Positions 27,093 to 36,408 of a stretch of DNA of 64,000 nt are shown here, piece after piece; position 1 is the stretch's first letter; each line of letters starts with the position of its first letter. A model generated the notes under the pieces. The model was not told the origin of the DNA, did no database searches, and saw only the letters and a program-made list of their open reading frames with translations. Both the position numbers and the translations under genes were made by a program. The stretch comes from an uncultured Paludibaculum sp. (GTDB lineage Bacteria > Acidobacteriota > Terriglobia > Bryobacterales > Bryobacteraceae): assembly GCF_963665245.1 (NCBI RefSeq), contig NZ_OY762268.1, forward strand, positions 1,054,001 through 1,118,000. The letters are read 5' to 3'.

Positions 27093-29093
27093 CTACCGTG
27101 GCATCGGCGGCGGGCCGCCGGGCATCCCGCGAGGTGCCAGATCCCGATTGATGCCGCTACGCAACTGCTCTTCCGTAAGGAAGCCGGTCTTGGCGCCACC
27201 CCAGCTCGCGAACCATTTCGTGAAGCCGCGGGTGAACTGCTCCTGAGTGATGGCGCCGTTCTGCCCGGCACCCATTGCCTGTAGGAACACCGGAGCCAGG
27301 AACGTGGCAGGCCCCATGCCCCCTGGGCCGGGCATCCCTCCAGGCCCACCCATACCACCCGGACCGCGGTCTGCCGTTGTGTCGCCCTGCGACTTGCCGG
27401 CCAGTTGCGCGGCGACGGATGCCGAGCGAGGGCCGACGAAGCCCTTGATCGGCTTCATGCCGCCCATGCGCGGGCCCATTCTGCCGCCCTGCCCCCCTGG
27501 GGGTGGGCCGCCGGGCCCTTCGCCGCCGGGGAAGCCACCGGGCTCCGCGCTCTGTCCCGAGACGGCCTTCTCAAAGCGCGCCAGCTTCTCGGCCGACTCT
27601 TCCTTCACCGCCGGACGAATGAGGGCGGCGATCTCATCCACCTGCTTCGAGAGGCGGGCCGGCTGACCAACCGTCTTGTTGATCTCCGCCAACCGGGCCA
27701 GGTACAGCTTCTTGAAGTCGCCCACCTGGAATACACGTTCCAGAAAGCGATTCTGGCCCTGCCAGGGGTGCTGAATACTCAACCCCGTTCCGCCACCCAT
27801 GGGGAACTGTCCGAAGGAGTGATCGAGATCCCAGGGCAGGAACAGGAACCGGTTGGTCTCCGGATGCAGGTAGACATAGTAGTTCTGCCCCATCGAGAGC
27901 AGACTGTCCATGTTGCTGAGCCACACGGTGGCGGCCATGAATCGCGCGAACTCGTCGAGGTCCAGGTAGTCTTTCAAGCCGGCTGCAAAGGCGGCATCAT
28001 TGGCCGTGCTGACGAAGTGGGCAAACTCCATCACGCGCTTCTGTTGCTTCGGGGATGGGTCGTCCTTGGGGTCGTACATGCGTTGGTAGCGGCTCCAATC
28101 GGAACCCATGTCTTCAAAGAGGTTCCGGCCCACCGGCTTGAAGATAGCGCCCTTGCGCGAGCCAAATCGCTCCTCGGCGAAGTGCTTGTCGACATCCTCA
28201 ACGATGGAATAGAGACCAAAGTACTTGTGGTCGTACTTGCCGGGCACGGTGACGTATACCCGCGCATAGGAAGTTCGCGGCGACGGCACGCCGGCGTCAC
28301 GGAACAGGCGGTAAGAGAGTGGCTCGTTCATCCAACTGGCGTCGGTGACGTTGTTGTGCAGGTTGATCTTCGTGAGGCCTGCCAGCTTCTGCCCTTTGAC
28401 ATACTTGTTGAGATCGATCTTGAGAGACTTCTTGATGGAGTTGCGGGCCTCCATATAGGAGTTGTTGCCTTTGTAGCGAACCGCGACATCACGGAACGGC
28501 GTGCCATCGAAGTCGAGATCGGCGCGGACGTATTCAAAGTTGATGCCCGACATGGCGGAGATGCCGTTTCGCTGCCCTGCCCCGCCGGCCGGCGGAAAGC
28601 CAGGTCCGCCGTCCGGTCCGCCACCGGGCCCACCGCGACCGGGCATGTCGACCATGGAGTTCAGCCCATTGCGCAATTGCTCCGGCGTCAACCGGCCAGT
28701 CTTTTGTTTGTCCCAGGCTGTGAACCACGAGTTACCCAGGCTATTGAACTCCGCGGAGGAGAGCTTGCCGTCGTGATTCGTGTCGGCCTTCAGGAAAGCC
28801 GGTGCCAGGAACATGGCGGGGCCGAAGCTGCCTGGGCCACCTGGGCCGCCGGGACCACCAGGAGCGCCTGGACCGCCCGGCCCACCGGGAAACCCACCAC
28901 CCTTGGGTTCGATCGCGTTCCATTGGTCGGCCGTGAACTTCAGATGGACGGTCCAGATCTTGCCGTTCTGGAAGACGTCGGCCGGCTTGGCGGGCGGTTC
29001 CGCCGCGGCCAAACCAGCGCAGCCGAGTAGCGCCGCCGCTGCCCACAGCCGGCTCGGACGCGTCTTCCCGTTCGATTTGCGTTCGTCATTCAT
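27093..29093 (-). CDS. CotH kinase family protein with EF-hand-like segments
   Basis: 666 residues from ATG 29093; longer upstream readings lack a signal peptide in the right place. A Sec signal (LWAAAALLGCAGLAAAE) is followed by VFQNGKIWTVHLKFTADQW, the N-terminal strand of CotH domains. Gly/Pro-rich linkers flank EF-hand-like segments near residue 110 (ADTNHDGKLSSAEF) and at the C-terminus (GFLTEEQLRSGI). The CotH kinase core spans ~220-520 (RYKGNNSYMEARNSIKKSLK, YDHKYFGLYSIVEDVDKHF, LFLPWDLDHSFGQF). CotH proteins are atypical secreted kinases. It is the first gene of the CotH-VTC-DUF4956 operon. Its promoter region faces a two-component system. Confidence 0.9.
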   Translation of the reverse strand: MNDERKSNGKTRPSRLWAAAALLGCAGLAAAEPPAKPADVFQNGKIWTVHLKFTADQWNAIEPKGGGFPGGPGGPGAPGGPGGPGGPGSFGPAMFLAPAFLKADTNHDGKLSSAEFNSLGNSWFTAWDKQKTGRLTPEQLRNGLNSMVDMPGRGGPGGGPDGGPGFPPAGGAGQRNGISAMSGINFEYVRADLDFDGTPFRDVAVRYKGNNSYMEARNSIKKSLKIDLNKYVKGQKLAGLTKINLHNNVTDASWMNEPLSYRLFRDAGVPSPRTSYARVYVTVPGKYDHKYFGLYSIVEDVDKHFAEERFGSRKGAIFKPVGRNLFEDMGSDWSRYQRMYDPKDDPSPKQQKRVMEFAHFVSTANDAAFAAGLKDYLDLDEFARFMAATVWLSNMDSLLSMGQNYYVYLHPETNRFLFLPWDLDHSFGQFPMGGGTGLSIQHPWQGQNRFLERVFQVGDFKKLYLARLAEINKTVGQPARLSKQVDEIAALIRPAVKEESAEKLARFEKAVSGQSAEPGGFPGGEGPGGPPPGGQGGRMGPRMGGMKPIKGFVGPRSASVAAQLAGKSQGDTTADRGPGGMGGPGGMPGPGGMGPATFLAPVFLQAMGAGQNGAITQEQFTRGFTKWFASWGGAKTGFLTEEQLRSGINRDLAPRGMPGGPPPMPR

Positions 29094-29122
29094 AGCGTTG
29101 TATCGCCACTGTAGCCAAAGCG

Positions 29123-29186
29123 ACCTTAAGAGAAAGTGAAGCGGCGCGGCCTTTCCGGGCATGCGTTCTTCATGTTCTCTTAGGGT
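29123..29186. promoter_or_regulatory. Inverted pair of 12-bp boxes between CotH operon and two-component operon
   Basis: On the minus strand TTCTCTTAAGGT occupies 29134-29123, and on the plus strand TTCTCTTAGGGT occupies 29175-29186: 11 of 12 bases agree. Each box points at its own gene and sits 29 nt (CotH) or 32 nt (response regulator) from the start codon. The symmetry suggests one regulator, plausibly the adjacent OmpR-type protein, acting on both promoters. No clear -35/-10 pair can be assigned. Confidence 0.45.
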
Positions 29187-29218
29187 TCGGTCTGTTACAG
29201 TTCGGACTTGGACCTGCC

Positions 29219-29878
29219 ATGCGTGTCCTGATCGTCGAAGATGAACCCGACCTGCTGATGAGCCTGCTGCGCGCCGTGCGTGACGAGGGCTATGCCGCCG
29301 ATGGCGCCGCCGATGGAGTGGAGGGTCTCTACAAAGCCGAGGGCAACGATTACGACGCGCTGTTGCTGGATGTGATGCTGCCCGGTATGGACGGCTGGGA
29401 ACTGCTGCGGCGGCTGCGCCAGTCAAAGAAGACGCCGGTGTTGATGCTCACCGCTCGCGACGCCGTACGCGACCGCGTCCGAGGGCTCGATCTGGGCGCC
29501 GACGACTATCTGGTCAAGCCCTTCGACCTCGAAGAACTGCTGGCCCGGCTGCGTGCGCTGATCCGGCGCGCGGCCAGCCAATCGCAGCCCGTGCTGGAAT
29601 TGGGCGACATCGCCATTGATACCGCCGCGCGGACCGTGTCGAAGCAGGGGCAGGAGGTTGTCCTTACAGCGCGCGAATACTCACTGGTGGAGTATCTGGC
29701 GCTGCATCAGGGCGCCGTGGTCACACGCACCGAACTCTACGAGCATCTCTTTGACGAGAACGACGCCACGCTCTCCAACCTGCTGGATGTCCATGTCTCG
29801 AACGTCCGCAAGAAGCTGGGCCACGAATTCATCACGACACGGCGTGGCCATGGCTATTCCATCGGCCTACAACCATGA
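29219..29878 (+). CDS. OmpR-family response regulator
   Basis: 219 residues. Receiver domain with acidic pocket Glu7/Asp8 (VEDEPDLL), phospho-acceptor Asp51 (LLLDVMLPG), Thr (MLTARD) and Lys (YLVKPF). The C-terminal winged-helix OmpR/PhoB DNA-binding domain covers ~125-219 (LTAREYSLVEYLAL, TRTELYEHLFDEN, VHVSNVRKKLG, TRRGHGYSIG). The next gene, its histidine kinase, overlaps by ATGA. It is divergent from the CotH operon; 12-bp boxes precede both. It may control that operon and itself. Confidence 0.95.
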   Translation: MRVLIVEDEPDLLMSLLRAVRDEGYAADGAADGVEGLYKAEGNDYDALLLDVMLPGMDGWELLRRLRQSKKTPVLMLTARDAVRDRVRGLDLGADDYLVKPFDLEELLARLRALIRRAASQSQPVLELGDIAIDTAARTVSKQGQEVVLTAREYSLVEYLALHQGAVVTRTELYEHLFDENDATLSNLLDVHVSNVRKKLGHEFITTRRGHGYSIGLQP

Positions 29879-31335
29879 TTCTGAAGTCGATCCGTTGGCG
29901 AATACAGGCCTGGCACGGGCTGATTCTGGCCGGGGTTCTGGCAGGTTTCGGAGTGCCCGCCTACAACCAGGCGCGCGACGAACAGAGGAGGTGGATCGAT
30001 CAGGAACTGAACCTGCGGCTGGACTGGCTGTTTCGGCCCGCGCCGCCGGAAGGACCGCCGGACGAGGGCCCGGGCGAGCGGGGTTTCCGGCCCCCTCTGC
30101 CGCGCGACCCGCGGGCACTCGAGAGCGACTTGGTGCGCTCGATCCGTGGCCTGACTGCCCAGGGCAGCTTCTACGTGGCGCTTTGGCAGACGGAGCGCGG
30201 ACTTCTGGCGCAATCGCCGGGAGCACCCAAGGGGATTCCTCCGCCATCGGAGGCCGCCGGCGAAGGGCTGCGAGAGTCCGGCCCACGCAGAGGCCCCTTC
30301 GGGCCGCCACGACCTTTTGTCGGACGGACGCGCGGAGATTTACGGGAGGTCTGCATCCCGCTGCCAGGTGGCCTGGTGGCGGTGGTGGGCCGTTCCATCG
30401 AAGACGACCGGGCGTTGATGCGGCGGATGGGGTTGTGGATGCTGGCTGTCGGCGTCGGCATCTTCCTGCTAGGCCTGGCCGGCGGCGGCTGGGTGGCGGC
30501 CCGAGCGATCCGGCCCATCCAGGTGATCAGCACCACGGCGCAGAAGATCTCGGCAGGCGACCTCTCGCAGCGCATCGACGTCGCCGACACCGAGAGCGAA
30601 CTGGGTCAACTGGCCGGCGTCCTCAATACGACCTTCGCGCGGCTGGACGCGTCGTTCGCGCAGCAGGCACGCTTCACAGCCGACGCCTCGCACGAACTGC
30701 GGACGCCGGTGACCGTCATCCTCACCCAGGCGCAGGCGTGTCTCACTCGAGAGCGGAGTCCGGAGGAGTACAGAGAGACGCTGGAAGCCTGTGAGCGGGC
30801 GGCCCAACGCATGCGGCGGCTCACCCAATCGCTGCTGGAACTGGCCCGCCTGGACGCCGGCGAGGAACCCATGAGGCGCGAGCGCTTCGACCTGGGCCGG
30901 GTGGCGAGAGAGAGCGTCGAACTCATCGCTCCGCTCGCCGGGCAACGTGGCATCGCGCTGGAGACCGATCTCGCCCTGGCCGAATGCCTGGGCGACGCCG
31001 AGCACATCGGCCGCGTGGTGACGAACCTGCTCTCGAATGCGATCCACTACAACTGCGCTGGTGGCACGGTGACGGTGGCCGTCCGGATGGAAGGAGACAG
31101 CGGCTTGCTGCAGGTGACGGATACCGGCGCGGGCATGAGCGAGGAAGACCAGCACCACGTCTTCGAGCGCTTCTACCGCGTGGACAAGTCGAGGGCACGC
31201 GCCGAGGGCCGCACCGGTCTCGGACTGGCCATCTCCAAGGCGATTGTCGACGCCCACGACGGCTCCATTCGGGTGGAGAGCACTCCAGGCCAAGGCAGCA
31301 CGTTCAGCGTACGCCTGCCGCTGGCGCGAAGCTAG
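29875..31335 (+). CDS. Membrane sensor histidine kinase (HAMP-HisKA-HATPase)
   Basis: 486 residues. TM1 lies near 10-28 (AWHGLILAGVLAGFGVPAY), followed by a Pro/Gly/Arg-rich periplasmic sensor region of ~130 residues and TM2 near 180-205 (MGLWMLAVGVGIFLLGLAGG). HAMP follows (RAIRPIQVISTTAQKISAGD), then HisKA with DASHELRTPVTVI (His ~273) and HATPase with NLLSNAIHYN, DTGAGM and GRTGLGLAISKAIV. It pairs with the preceding response regulator through a 4-bp overlap. The periplasmic domain is not recognised. The last 32 bp overlap the convergent lipid kinase gene. Confidence 0.94.
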   Translation: MILKSIRWRIQAWHGLILAGVLAGFGVPAYNQARDEQRRWIDQELNLRLDWLFRPAPPEGPPDEGPGERGFRPPLPRDPRALESDLVRSIRGLTAQGSFYVALWQTERGLLAQSPGAPKGIPPPSEAAGEGLRESGPRRGPFGPPRPFVGRTRGDLREVCIPLPGGLVAVVGRSIEDDRALMRRMGLWMLAVGVGIFLLGLAGGGWVAARAIRPIQVISTTAQKISAGDLSQRIDVADTESELGQLAGVLNTTFARLDASFAQQARFTADASHELRTPVTVILTQAQACLTRERSPEEYRETLEACERAAQRMRRLTQSLLELARLDAGEEPMRRERFDLGRVARESVELIAPLAGQRGIALETDLALAECLGDAEHIGRVVTNLLSNAIHYNCAGGTVTVAVRMEGDSGLLQVTDTGAGMSEEDQHHVFERFYRVDKSRARAEGRTGLGLAISKAIVDAHDGSIRVESTPGQGSTFSVRLPLARS

Positions 31336-32281
31336 CGGACTTGGCCGTGCTCATGCGCTGGATGAAGGCGCGCGGCAACAGGATGCGAACCCGCTCCGGC
31401 GCGATGTCCAGACTGACGGGTGCCAGCCCCGCATACTCGCCATCGACCTGTACATCGATAGGCTCCGAGCTGTTGGCTTCCAGTTGAAGGCTGCGGGCAT
31501 GCGCCACAGTCACCCCTTTCATGCCCTGGAGGCTGTTCAGCAGCACGCCGCTGAAGTACTTCAGATAGCGGAATGAACTGGGCCCTTCAAACAGCACGAC
31601 GGCGAACTCGTCGCTGAGCAAGCTCGCGTGACGGGCAATTTCGAGGTCGCCTCCGTAGTTCCTTACCCGGCTGACCAGGGCGAAGCTACAGCGAAAGCGG
31701 CGGCCATCCATGACGACATCGAACTCGGGCAGTTTCTTGCCCACCTGCGCGAAGCCACCTTCCCAGTAGCTGAGCTTGCCCCAGCGACGCTTGAACTCAG
31801 GGCTGACCATGCGCACGATGCGGGCGTCTAGGCCCACGCCCGCCATACAGGCAAAATAGCGGGCGGACTTGCCGGGCGCCAGCAGCCGGCCCAACGAGAT
31901 GGTGGCCGGTTCCAGATCCCCAAATTTCGACGCGGCGCGCACCAGATTGCCACCGATACCCGTCTCCATCCCCAGGACGTTGGCCGTGCCGGCGGGCAGA
32001 ATGGCTAGTGGGACCTCGGAGCCGGCCATGCCCGCGATGACTTCATTGATGGTCCCGTCACCGCCCGCGACAAAGACAAGAGTGGCGCCATCGGCGATGG
32101 CTTGGCGGGCGATGGGGCCGGCGGTGTCGGGTCCTGTGGTGGGGCAGAGGTGGAGGGTGCCGACATGCGGCTCCAGCAGGCGCTGCGCCTCGGCAAGCAA
32201 CTGGGGCCTGCGAAAAAGCTTTCCGGCGACGGGGTTGTAGACCAGAGAGGCTCGAAATCGAGATGCGTTAGGATCCGGCAC
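31304..32281 (-). CDS. Diacylglycerol/lipid kinase family protein
   Basis: 325 residues. N-terminal DAGK catalytic domain with SLVYNPVAG and FVAGGDGTINEVIAGM (GGDGT at 73-77, the nucleotide-binding signature), then LPAGTANVLGMETGI, and a C-terminal beta-rich domain (VDGEYAGLAPVSLDIAPERVRILLP, broken by linkers) as in YegS/DgkB. It phosphorylates diacylglycerol or a related lipid at the inner leaflet. The 3' end overlaps the convergent histidine kinase gene by 32 bp. Which lipid is used is not deducible. Confidence 0.92.
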   Translation of the reverse strand: MPDPNASRFRASLVYNPVAGKLFRRPQLLAEAQRLLEPHVGTLHLCPTTGPDTAGPIARQAIADGATLVFVAGGDGTINEVIAGMAGSEVPLAILPAGTANVLGMETGIGGNLVRAASKFGDLEPATISLGRLLAPGKSARYFACMAGVGLDARIVRMVSPEFKRRWGKLSYWEGGFAQVGKKLPEFDVVMDGRRFRCSFALVSRVRNYGGDLEIARHASLLSDEFAVVLFEGPSSFRYLKYFSGVLLNSLQGMKGVTVAHARSLQLEANSSEPIDVQVDGEYAGLAPVSLDIAPERVRILLPRAFIQRMSTAKSASFAPAAGVR

Positions 32282-32300
32282 GTAGTTACGATTATAGATA

Positions 32301-34301
32301 GTGACTGCCCGGCAACAGATGGATGACTTGCGCGCCCAATTGCGGCGGCACGAACACCTGTACTACGTACTGGACGCTCCGGAGATCTCAGACGCCGAGT
32401 ACGACGGATTGATGCGGCAGCTCCAGCGATTGGAGCAGGACCATCCTGGGGAGCCGGTGCCGCCGGATTCGCCCACGCGCCGGGTGGGCGGTTCCGTGCG
32501 GGCGGGGTTCGTCAAGGTACGCCATAGCGCGCCCATGCTCAGCCTGGATAACGCATTGAATTCAGAGGAATTGCAGGCATTCGACACGCGCGTACGCGAA
32601 CTGCTGGGCGAGCAGGCTTACCAATATGCGGCCGAGTTGAAGCTGGATGGGCTGTCGATGGCCGTACATTACGAGAACGGCGTGCTGACCCAGGCCATCA
32701 CGCGCGGAGATGGAACAACGGGCGAAGATGTCACCGAGAACGCGCGGACGATCCGGTCGCTGCCGCTGCGGGTGAAGGCCGAGTGGCCAAAGTTCGAAGT
32801 GCGTGGCGAAGTCATCATGCCGAAATCCTCGTTTGAGAAATTGAACAAGGAACGTGCCGCGCAGGAATTGCCGCTGTACGCCAATCCACGCAATTCGGCC
32901 GCCGGATCGCTGCGCGTGCTGGATGCGTCCGTCACCGCCGCTCGACAGTTGGAGTACCACGCCTACTTCCTGCTGGTGGACGGTAAGCCGGCGAAGGAGA
33001 GCCACTGGGCGTCGCTGGAGGCCATGAAGTCGATAGGCTTTCGCGTGAATCCGCGGCGCCGCCTGTGCGCCAACCTCGACGAACTGGTCGCGTTCTGCAA
33101 TGAGGTGGGCGAGTTGCGCGATGCCCTGCCCTACGAGATCGATGGTGTTGTGGCCAAGATCGACTCCATTCCGCAACAGGTCCAGTTGGGCTGGACCGCC
33201 AAGTTTCCGCGCTGGGCGATTGCCTATAAGTTCACCGCACGCCAGGCGGAGACGGTGCTGGTGGGCGTCGACATCCAGGTGGGCCGCACCGGGGCACTGA
33301 CTCCGGTGGCGCGGCTGAAACCGGTGACCGTGAGCGGCGTCACTGTGTCGAATGCCACGCTGCACAACGAGGAAGAGATCGCACGGCTCGACCTCGCCAT
33401 CGGCGACAGTGTGCTGATCGAGCGCAGCGGAGACGTGATCCCCAAAGTGGTGGCGGTGACGAAGCGGCCCGACGACCGGCGCGCCTTCGTGATGCCGAAG
33501 ACCTGCCCCGTGTGCCAGTCGCCGGTGATGCGGGCCGAGGGTGAGGTCGCCAGCCGGTGCCTCAATACGAACTGCCCGGCACGGTTGAAGGAGAGCATCC
33601 TGCATTTCGCCGCACGCACGGTGATGGACATCGACGGCATGGGTGACGCGCTGGTCGATCAACTGGTCGAGAAGAAACTGGTACGCAGCGTGGCCGATCT
33701 CTACGACCTGACGGTGGAGCAGCTCCGTGACCTGGAGCGCATGGGTGAGAAGTCGGCGAAGAAGATCTGGGACAACATCCAGATCTCGAAGCAGCGGCCC
33801 CTGCCGCGCCTGATCGCCGGGCTGGGCATTCCGTTCGTCGGTGAGCGCACCGCGCAGTTCCTGGCCGACAGCCTGGAGAGTATGGACGCCCTGATGGAGG
33901 CCAGCGAAGCCCGGCTGCAGGCAATTGAAGAGGTGGGTCCGAAGATCGCCGAGAGCATCCGCCGCTTTTTCGCGGAACCGCACAATCAGGAGTTGGTGCG
34001 GCGCCTGCGCGGCTACGAGTTGAAGTTCACACATCAGGCAGCGGTACGGCCCGCGGGCGGCGCGCTGCTGGGCATGGTGTTCGTCCTTACCGGCACTCTT
34101 CCGAATCTCTCCCGCGAAGAGGCCAAGGCGCGCATCGAGGCGGCAGGCGGCAAGGTGACCGGATCGGTGAGCAAAAAGACCAGCGTCGTGGTGGCCGGAG
34201 AAGATGCGGGCTCCAAGCTCGATAAGGCGCGTGAGCTGAATATCGAGGTGTGGGACGAAGCCACGCTGCTCGGCAGGATTGGAACGGCAACAAACGAATG
34301 A
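32301..34301 (+). CDS. ligA: NAD-dependent DNA ligase LigA
   Basis: 666 residues, a full-length bacterial LigA that seals nicks during replication and repair with NAD+ as cofactor. Domain Ia contains YYVLDAPEISDAEYD; the adenylation site is ELKLDG with Lys114. The OB fold follows, then a four-cysteine zinc finger (CPVCQSPVM with SRCLNTNCP, ~402-424), helix-hairpin-helix repeats and a C-terminal BRCT domain (~590-666; AKARIEAAGGKVTGSVSKKT). Start GTG 32301 was used; ATG 32319 is an alternative six codons in. No strong ribosome binding site separates them. Confidence 0.96.
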   Translation: MTARQQMDDLRAQLRRHEHLYYVLDAPEISDAEYDGLMRQLQRLEQDHPGEPVPPDSPTRRVGGSVRAGFVKVRHSAPMLSLDNALNSEELQAFDTRVRELLGEQAYQYAAELKLDGLSMAVHYENGVLTQAITRGDGTTGEDVTENARTIRSLPLRVKAEWPKFEVRGEVIMPKSSFEKLNKERAAQELPLYANPRNSAAGSLRVLDASVTAARQLEYHAYFLLVDGKPAKESHWASLEAMKSIGFRVNPRRRLCANLDELVAFCNEVGELRDALPYEIDGVVAKIDSIPQQVQLGWTAKFPRWAIAYKFTARQAETVLVGVDIQVGRTGALTPVARLKPVTVSGVTVSNATLHNEEEIARLDLAIGDSVLIERSGDVIPKVVAVTKRPDDRRAFVMPKTCPVCQSPVMRAEGEVASRCLNTNCPARLKESILHFAARTVMDIDGMGDALVDQLVEKKLVRSVADLYDLTVEQLRDLERMGEKSAKKIWDNIQISKQRPLPRLIAGLGIPFVGERTAQFLADSLESMDALMEASEARLQAIEEVGPKIAESIRRFFAEPHNQELVRRLRGYELKFTHQAAVRPAGGALLGMVFVLTGTLPNLSREEAKARIEAAGGKVTGSVSKKTSVVVAGEDAGSKLDKARELNIEVWDEATLLGRIGTATNE

Positions 34302-34900
34302 GTGGACTTCTTGATTTCCTGAAGGCCCTGGGCCCGATGGGTGCGTTTCTGGTGTCGCTGATCGACGGTATTGGCCTGCCCAATCCCGGCGGCCCCGACT
34401 ACCTCGTGATCTTTCTGGCCTGGACTCGTCCCGACTCGGCCTACACCAGCGGCCTGTTGGCCGTGCTCGGCGCCCTGATCGGCAGCCTGGTTCTGTTTTG
34501 GGTCGCCCGCAAGGGCGGTGAGCACTATCTTGACAAGAAGGCCAGCGGGCGTCGCGCGATGAAGTTCCGCCGCTGGTTTGCGCACTACGGACTGGTGACG
34601 GTGTTCATCCCGGCGCTGGTCCCTGTGGTGCCCCTGCCCATGAAGGTCTTCGTCCTGTCGGCCGGAGCCCTAGGCGTCAGCCCGGTCACCTTCCTTCTGG
34701 TCATGGCCGCCGGCAAGATTCCGCGTTATCTGGGGCTGGCTTACCTGGGCAAGGAACTGGGCGCGCATTCCACACAATGGCTGAAGGACCATCGCTGGCA
34801 CTTCGCCCTGGCAACCCTGGCGTTGATCGCATTTCTGTTCCTGCTGGTGAAACTGGCCGACATGGCGCGCGCACGGCGCGCATTAACTCAAGTACAGTAG
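34298..34900 (+). CDS. VTT/DedA-like integral membrane protein
   Basis: 200 residues with about four to five hydrophobic segments and the VTT (SNARE-associated, DedA-like) pattern: NPGGPDYLVIFLAWTRP, GSLVLFWVARKGGEHYL, and FIPALVPVVPLPMKVFVLSAGALGVSP, which contains the conserved Pro/Arg re-entrant region of this family. DedA-like proteins are lipid scramblases or undecaprenyl-phosphate flippases in several bacteria. The start ATG overlaps the ligA stop (ATGA), so translation is coupled, although a functional link to DNA ligase is not expected. Confidence 0.82.
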   Translation: MSGLLDFLKALGPMGAFLVSLIDGIGLPNPGGPDYLVIFLAWTRPDSAYTSGLLAVLGALIGSLVLFWVARKGGEHYLDKKASGRRAMKFRRWFAHYGLVTVFIPALVPVVPLPMKVFVLSAGALGVSPVTFLLVMAAGKIPRYLGLAYLGKELGAHSTQWLKDHRWHFALATLALIAFLFLLVKLADMARARRALTQVQ

Positions 34901-34919
34901 CAGTCACGAGGTCCGAAGC

Positions 34920-36314
34920 ATGCAAACTCCGCTCAGCCGCCGTTCGTTTGTGGCCGCATTACTGGCGGCCCCACAGCTCGCGAAACAGAATCCGAACGAC
35001 ATCCGAGTGGAAGAGGTCAGCACGTCGGAAGAGAGCTACATCTACCGCACGCCGCTGAAGTTCGGCGGCACGGTGGTGGACCGGGTCACTCTGTTGAACG
35101 TCAAGGTGACGGTGCGCAATCGCGCCGGCAAGACCGCCCACGGCTTCGGGTCGATGCCGCTGGGCAATGTGTGGAGTTACCCGTCGAAGACGCTCAACTA
35201 CGACCAGACGCTCGAGGCCATGCGCCAGGTGGCCGTGAAGGCTCGCAAGATCATGGCCGACTGCAAGGACTACGGCCATCCCGTGGAGCTGAACTATCTG
35301 ATGGAGCCGGAGTGGCTCAAGGCCGCCGGAACGACAGTCCCGAAGCTGTGCACGCTGGTTACGTGCAGTCCGTTCGACGCGGCCGTGCACGACGCCTACG
35401 GCAAGTTGAACGGGCGCTCCACTTACCGCTGCTATACACGCGAGTTCCTTAGTGAGGACCTGGGCCGCTACCTCGGCAAGGAGTTCTCGGGCGAGTACCT
35501 GGAGAAGTACGTCCTGCCCGAACCGAAGCCACGCATGCCGCTCTATCACCTGGTGGGTGCGGTGGATCCCATCGTGGATACGGACATCCCGAAGAGGATC
35601 GGCGACGGCCTGCCGGAGACTCTGCCCGAGTGGATCGCCTACAACGGGCTGACCCACATCAAGATCAAGCTGAACGGCGACAATGAGGGGTGGGATCGCG
35701 ATCGCATCCTGAAGGTGGACCGCGTGGCCTCCGAGAGCATGGCCAAGCGCGGCACGAAGCAGTGGTTCTACTCGCTCGACTTCAACGAGAAGTGCCCGAA
35801 CGTGGCTTACCTGATGGCGGTGTTGCGTCAGGTGGACGAGAAGTCGCCGGCCGGATTCGCCCGCATTCAATACGTCGAGCAGCCGACAGCACGCGACCTC
35901 AGGACGCACCGCGCAAACGTGATGCATGAGGCCTCGAAGCTGCGGCCCGTGGTGATCGACGAATCGTTGACCGATCTCGAAAATCTTATGCTGGCGCGCG
36001 AGATGGGCTATACCGGAGCGGCCTTGAAAGCCTGCAAGGGCCAGGCCCAAGCGCTATTGATGGCGGCGGCGGCGCAGAAGTGGAAGATGTTCCTGTGCGT
36101 GCAGGACCTCACCTGCCCCGGAGCCTCCCTCATCCACTCAGCCGGCCTGGCGGCGCACGTGCCCGGAGTGGCGGCGATCGAAGCGAATGCCCGCCAGTAT
36201 GTCCCCGCGGCCAACAAGGCATGGGAGAGCAAGTTCCCCGGCATCTTCGTTGTGAAAGACGGGCAGGTGAAGACGGGGACGCTGACAGGCCCGGGGTTGG
36301 GGGCGGTGGCTTAG
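34920..36314 (+). CDS. Enolase-superfamily (mandelate racemase/MLE-like) enzyme with Tat signal
   Basis: 464 residues. The N-terminus (TPLSRRSFVAALLAAPQLA) has a Tat twin-arginine motif, so export is likely. The enolase-superfamily barrel shows HIKIKLNGD (KxK-type general base region), YSLDFNEKCPN (metal Asp), YVEQPTARDL (metal Glu) and VVIDESLTDLENL (metal Asp/Glu). The superfamily abstracts a proton alpha to a carboxylate; typical reactions are racemisation, dehydration or cycloisomerisation of sugar acids. Substrate cannot be told from sequence. It stands 19 bp after the VTT gene and could be co-transcribed with it. Confidence 0.85.
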   Translation: MQTPLSRRSFVAALLAAPQLAKQNPNDIRVEEVSTSEESYIYRTPLKFGGTVVDRVTLLNVKVTVRNRAGKTAHGFGSMPLGNVWSYPSKTLNYDQTLEAMRQVAVKARKIMADCKDYGHPVELNYLMEPEWLKAAGTTVPKLCTLVTCSPFDAAVHDAYGKLNGRSTYRCYTREFLSEDLGRYLGKEFSGEYLEKYVLPEPKPRMPLYHLVGAVDPIVDTDIPKRIGDGLPETLPEWIAYNGLTHIKIKLNGDNEGWDRDRILKVDRVASESMAKRGTKQWFYSLDFNEKCPNVAYLMAVLRQVDEKSPAGFARIQYVEQPTARDLRTHRANVMHEASKLRPVVIDESLTDLENLMLAREMGYTGAALKACKGQAQALLMAAAAQKWKMFLCVQDLTCPGASLIHSAGLAAHVPGVAAIEANARQYVPAANKAWESKFPGIFVVKDGQVKTGTLTGPGLGAVA

Positions 36315-36408
36315 CGGAGTGCGAGAGAGGTCGGTGGAGGCTGCGGACGCAGGCCCTGGGTCACGGGCTGTGGCTTAGGCGGTCTGCCGCACGTCGGTCT
36401 CTCGAAAG

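Noticed and set aside
27405..29030. 541-codon + strand frame
   Set aside because: Antisense to the CotH kinase gene, which has a signal peptide and a family match.
32562..34034. 490-codon minus-strand frame
   Set aside because: Antisense to ligA; His/Gln/Leu-rich with no domain.
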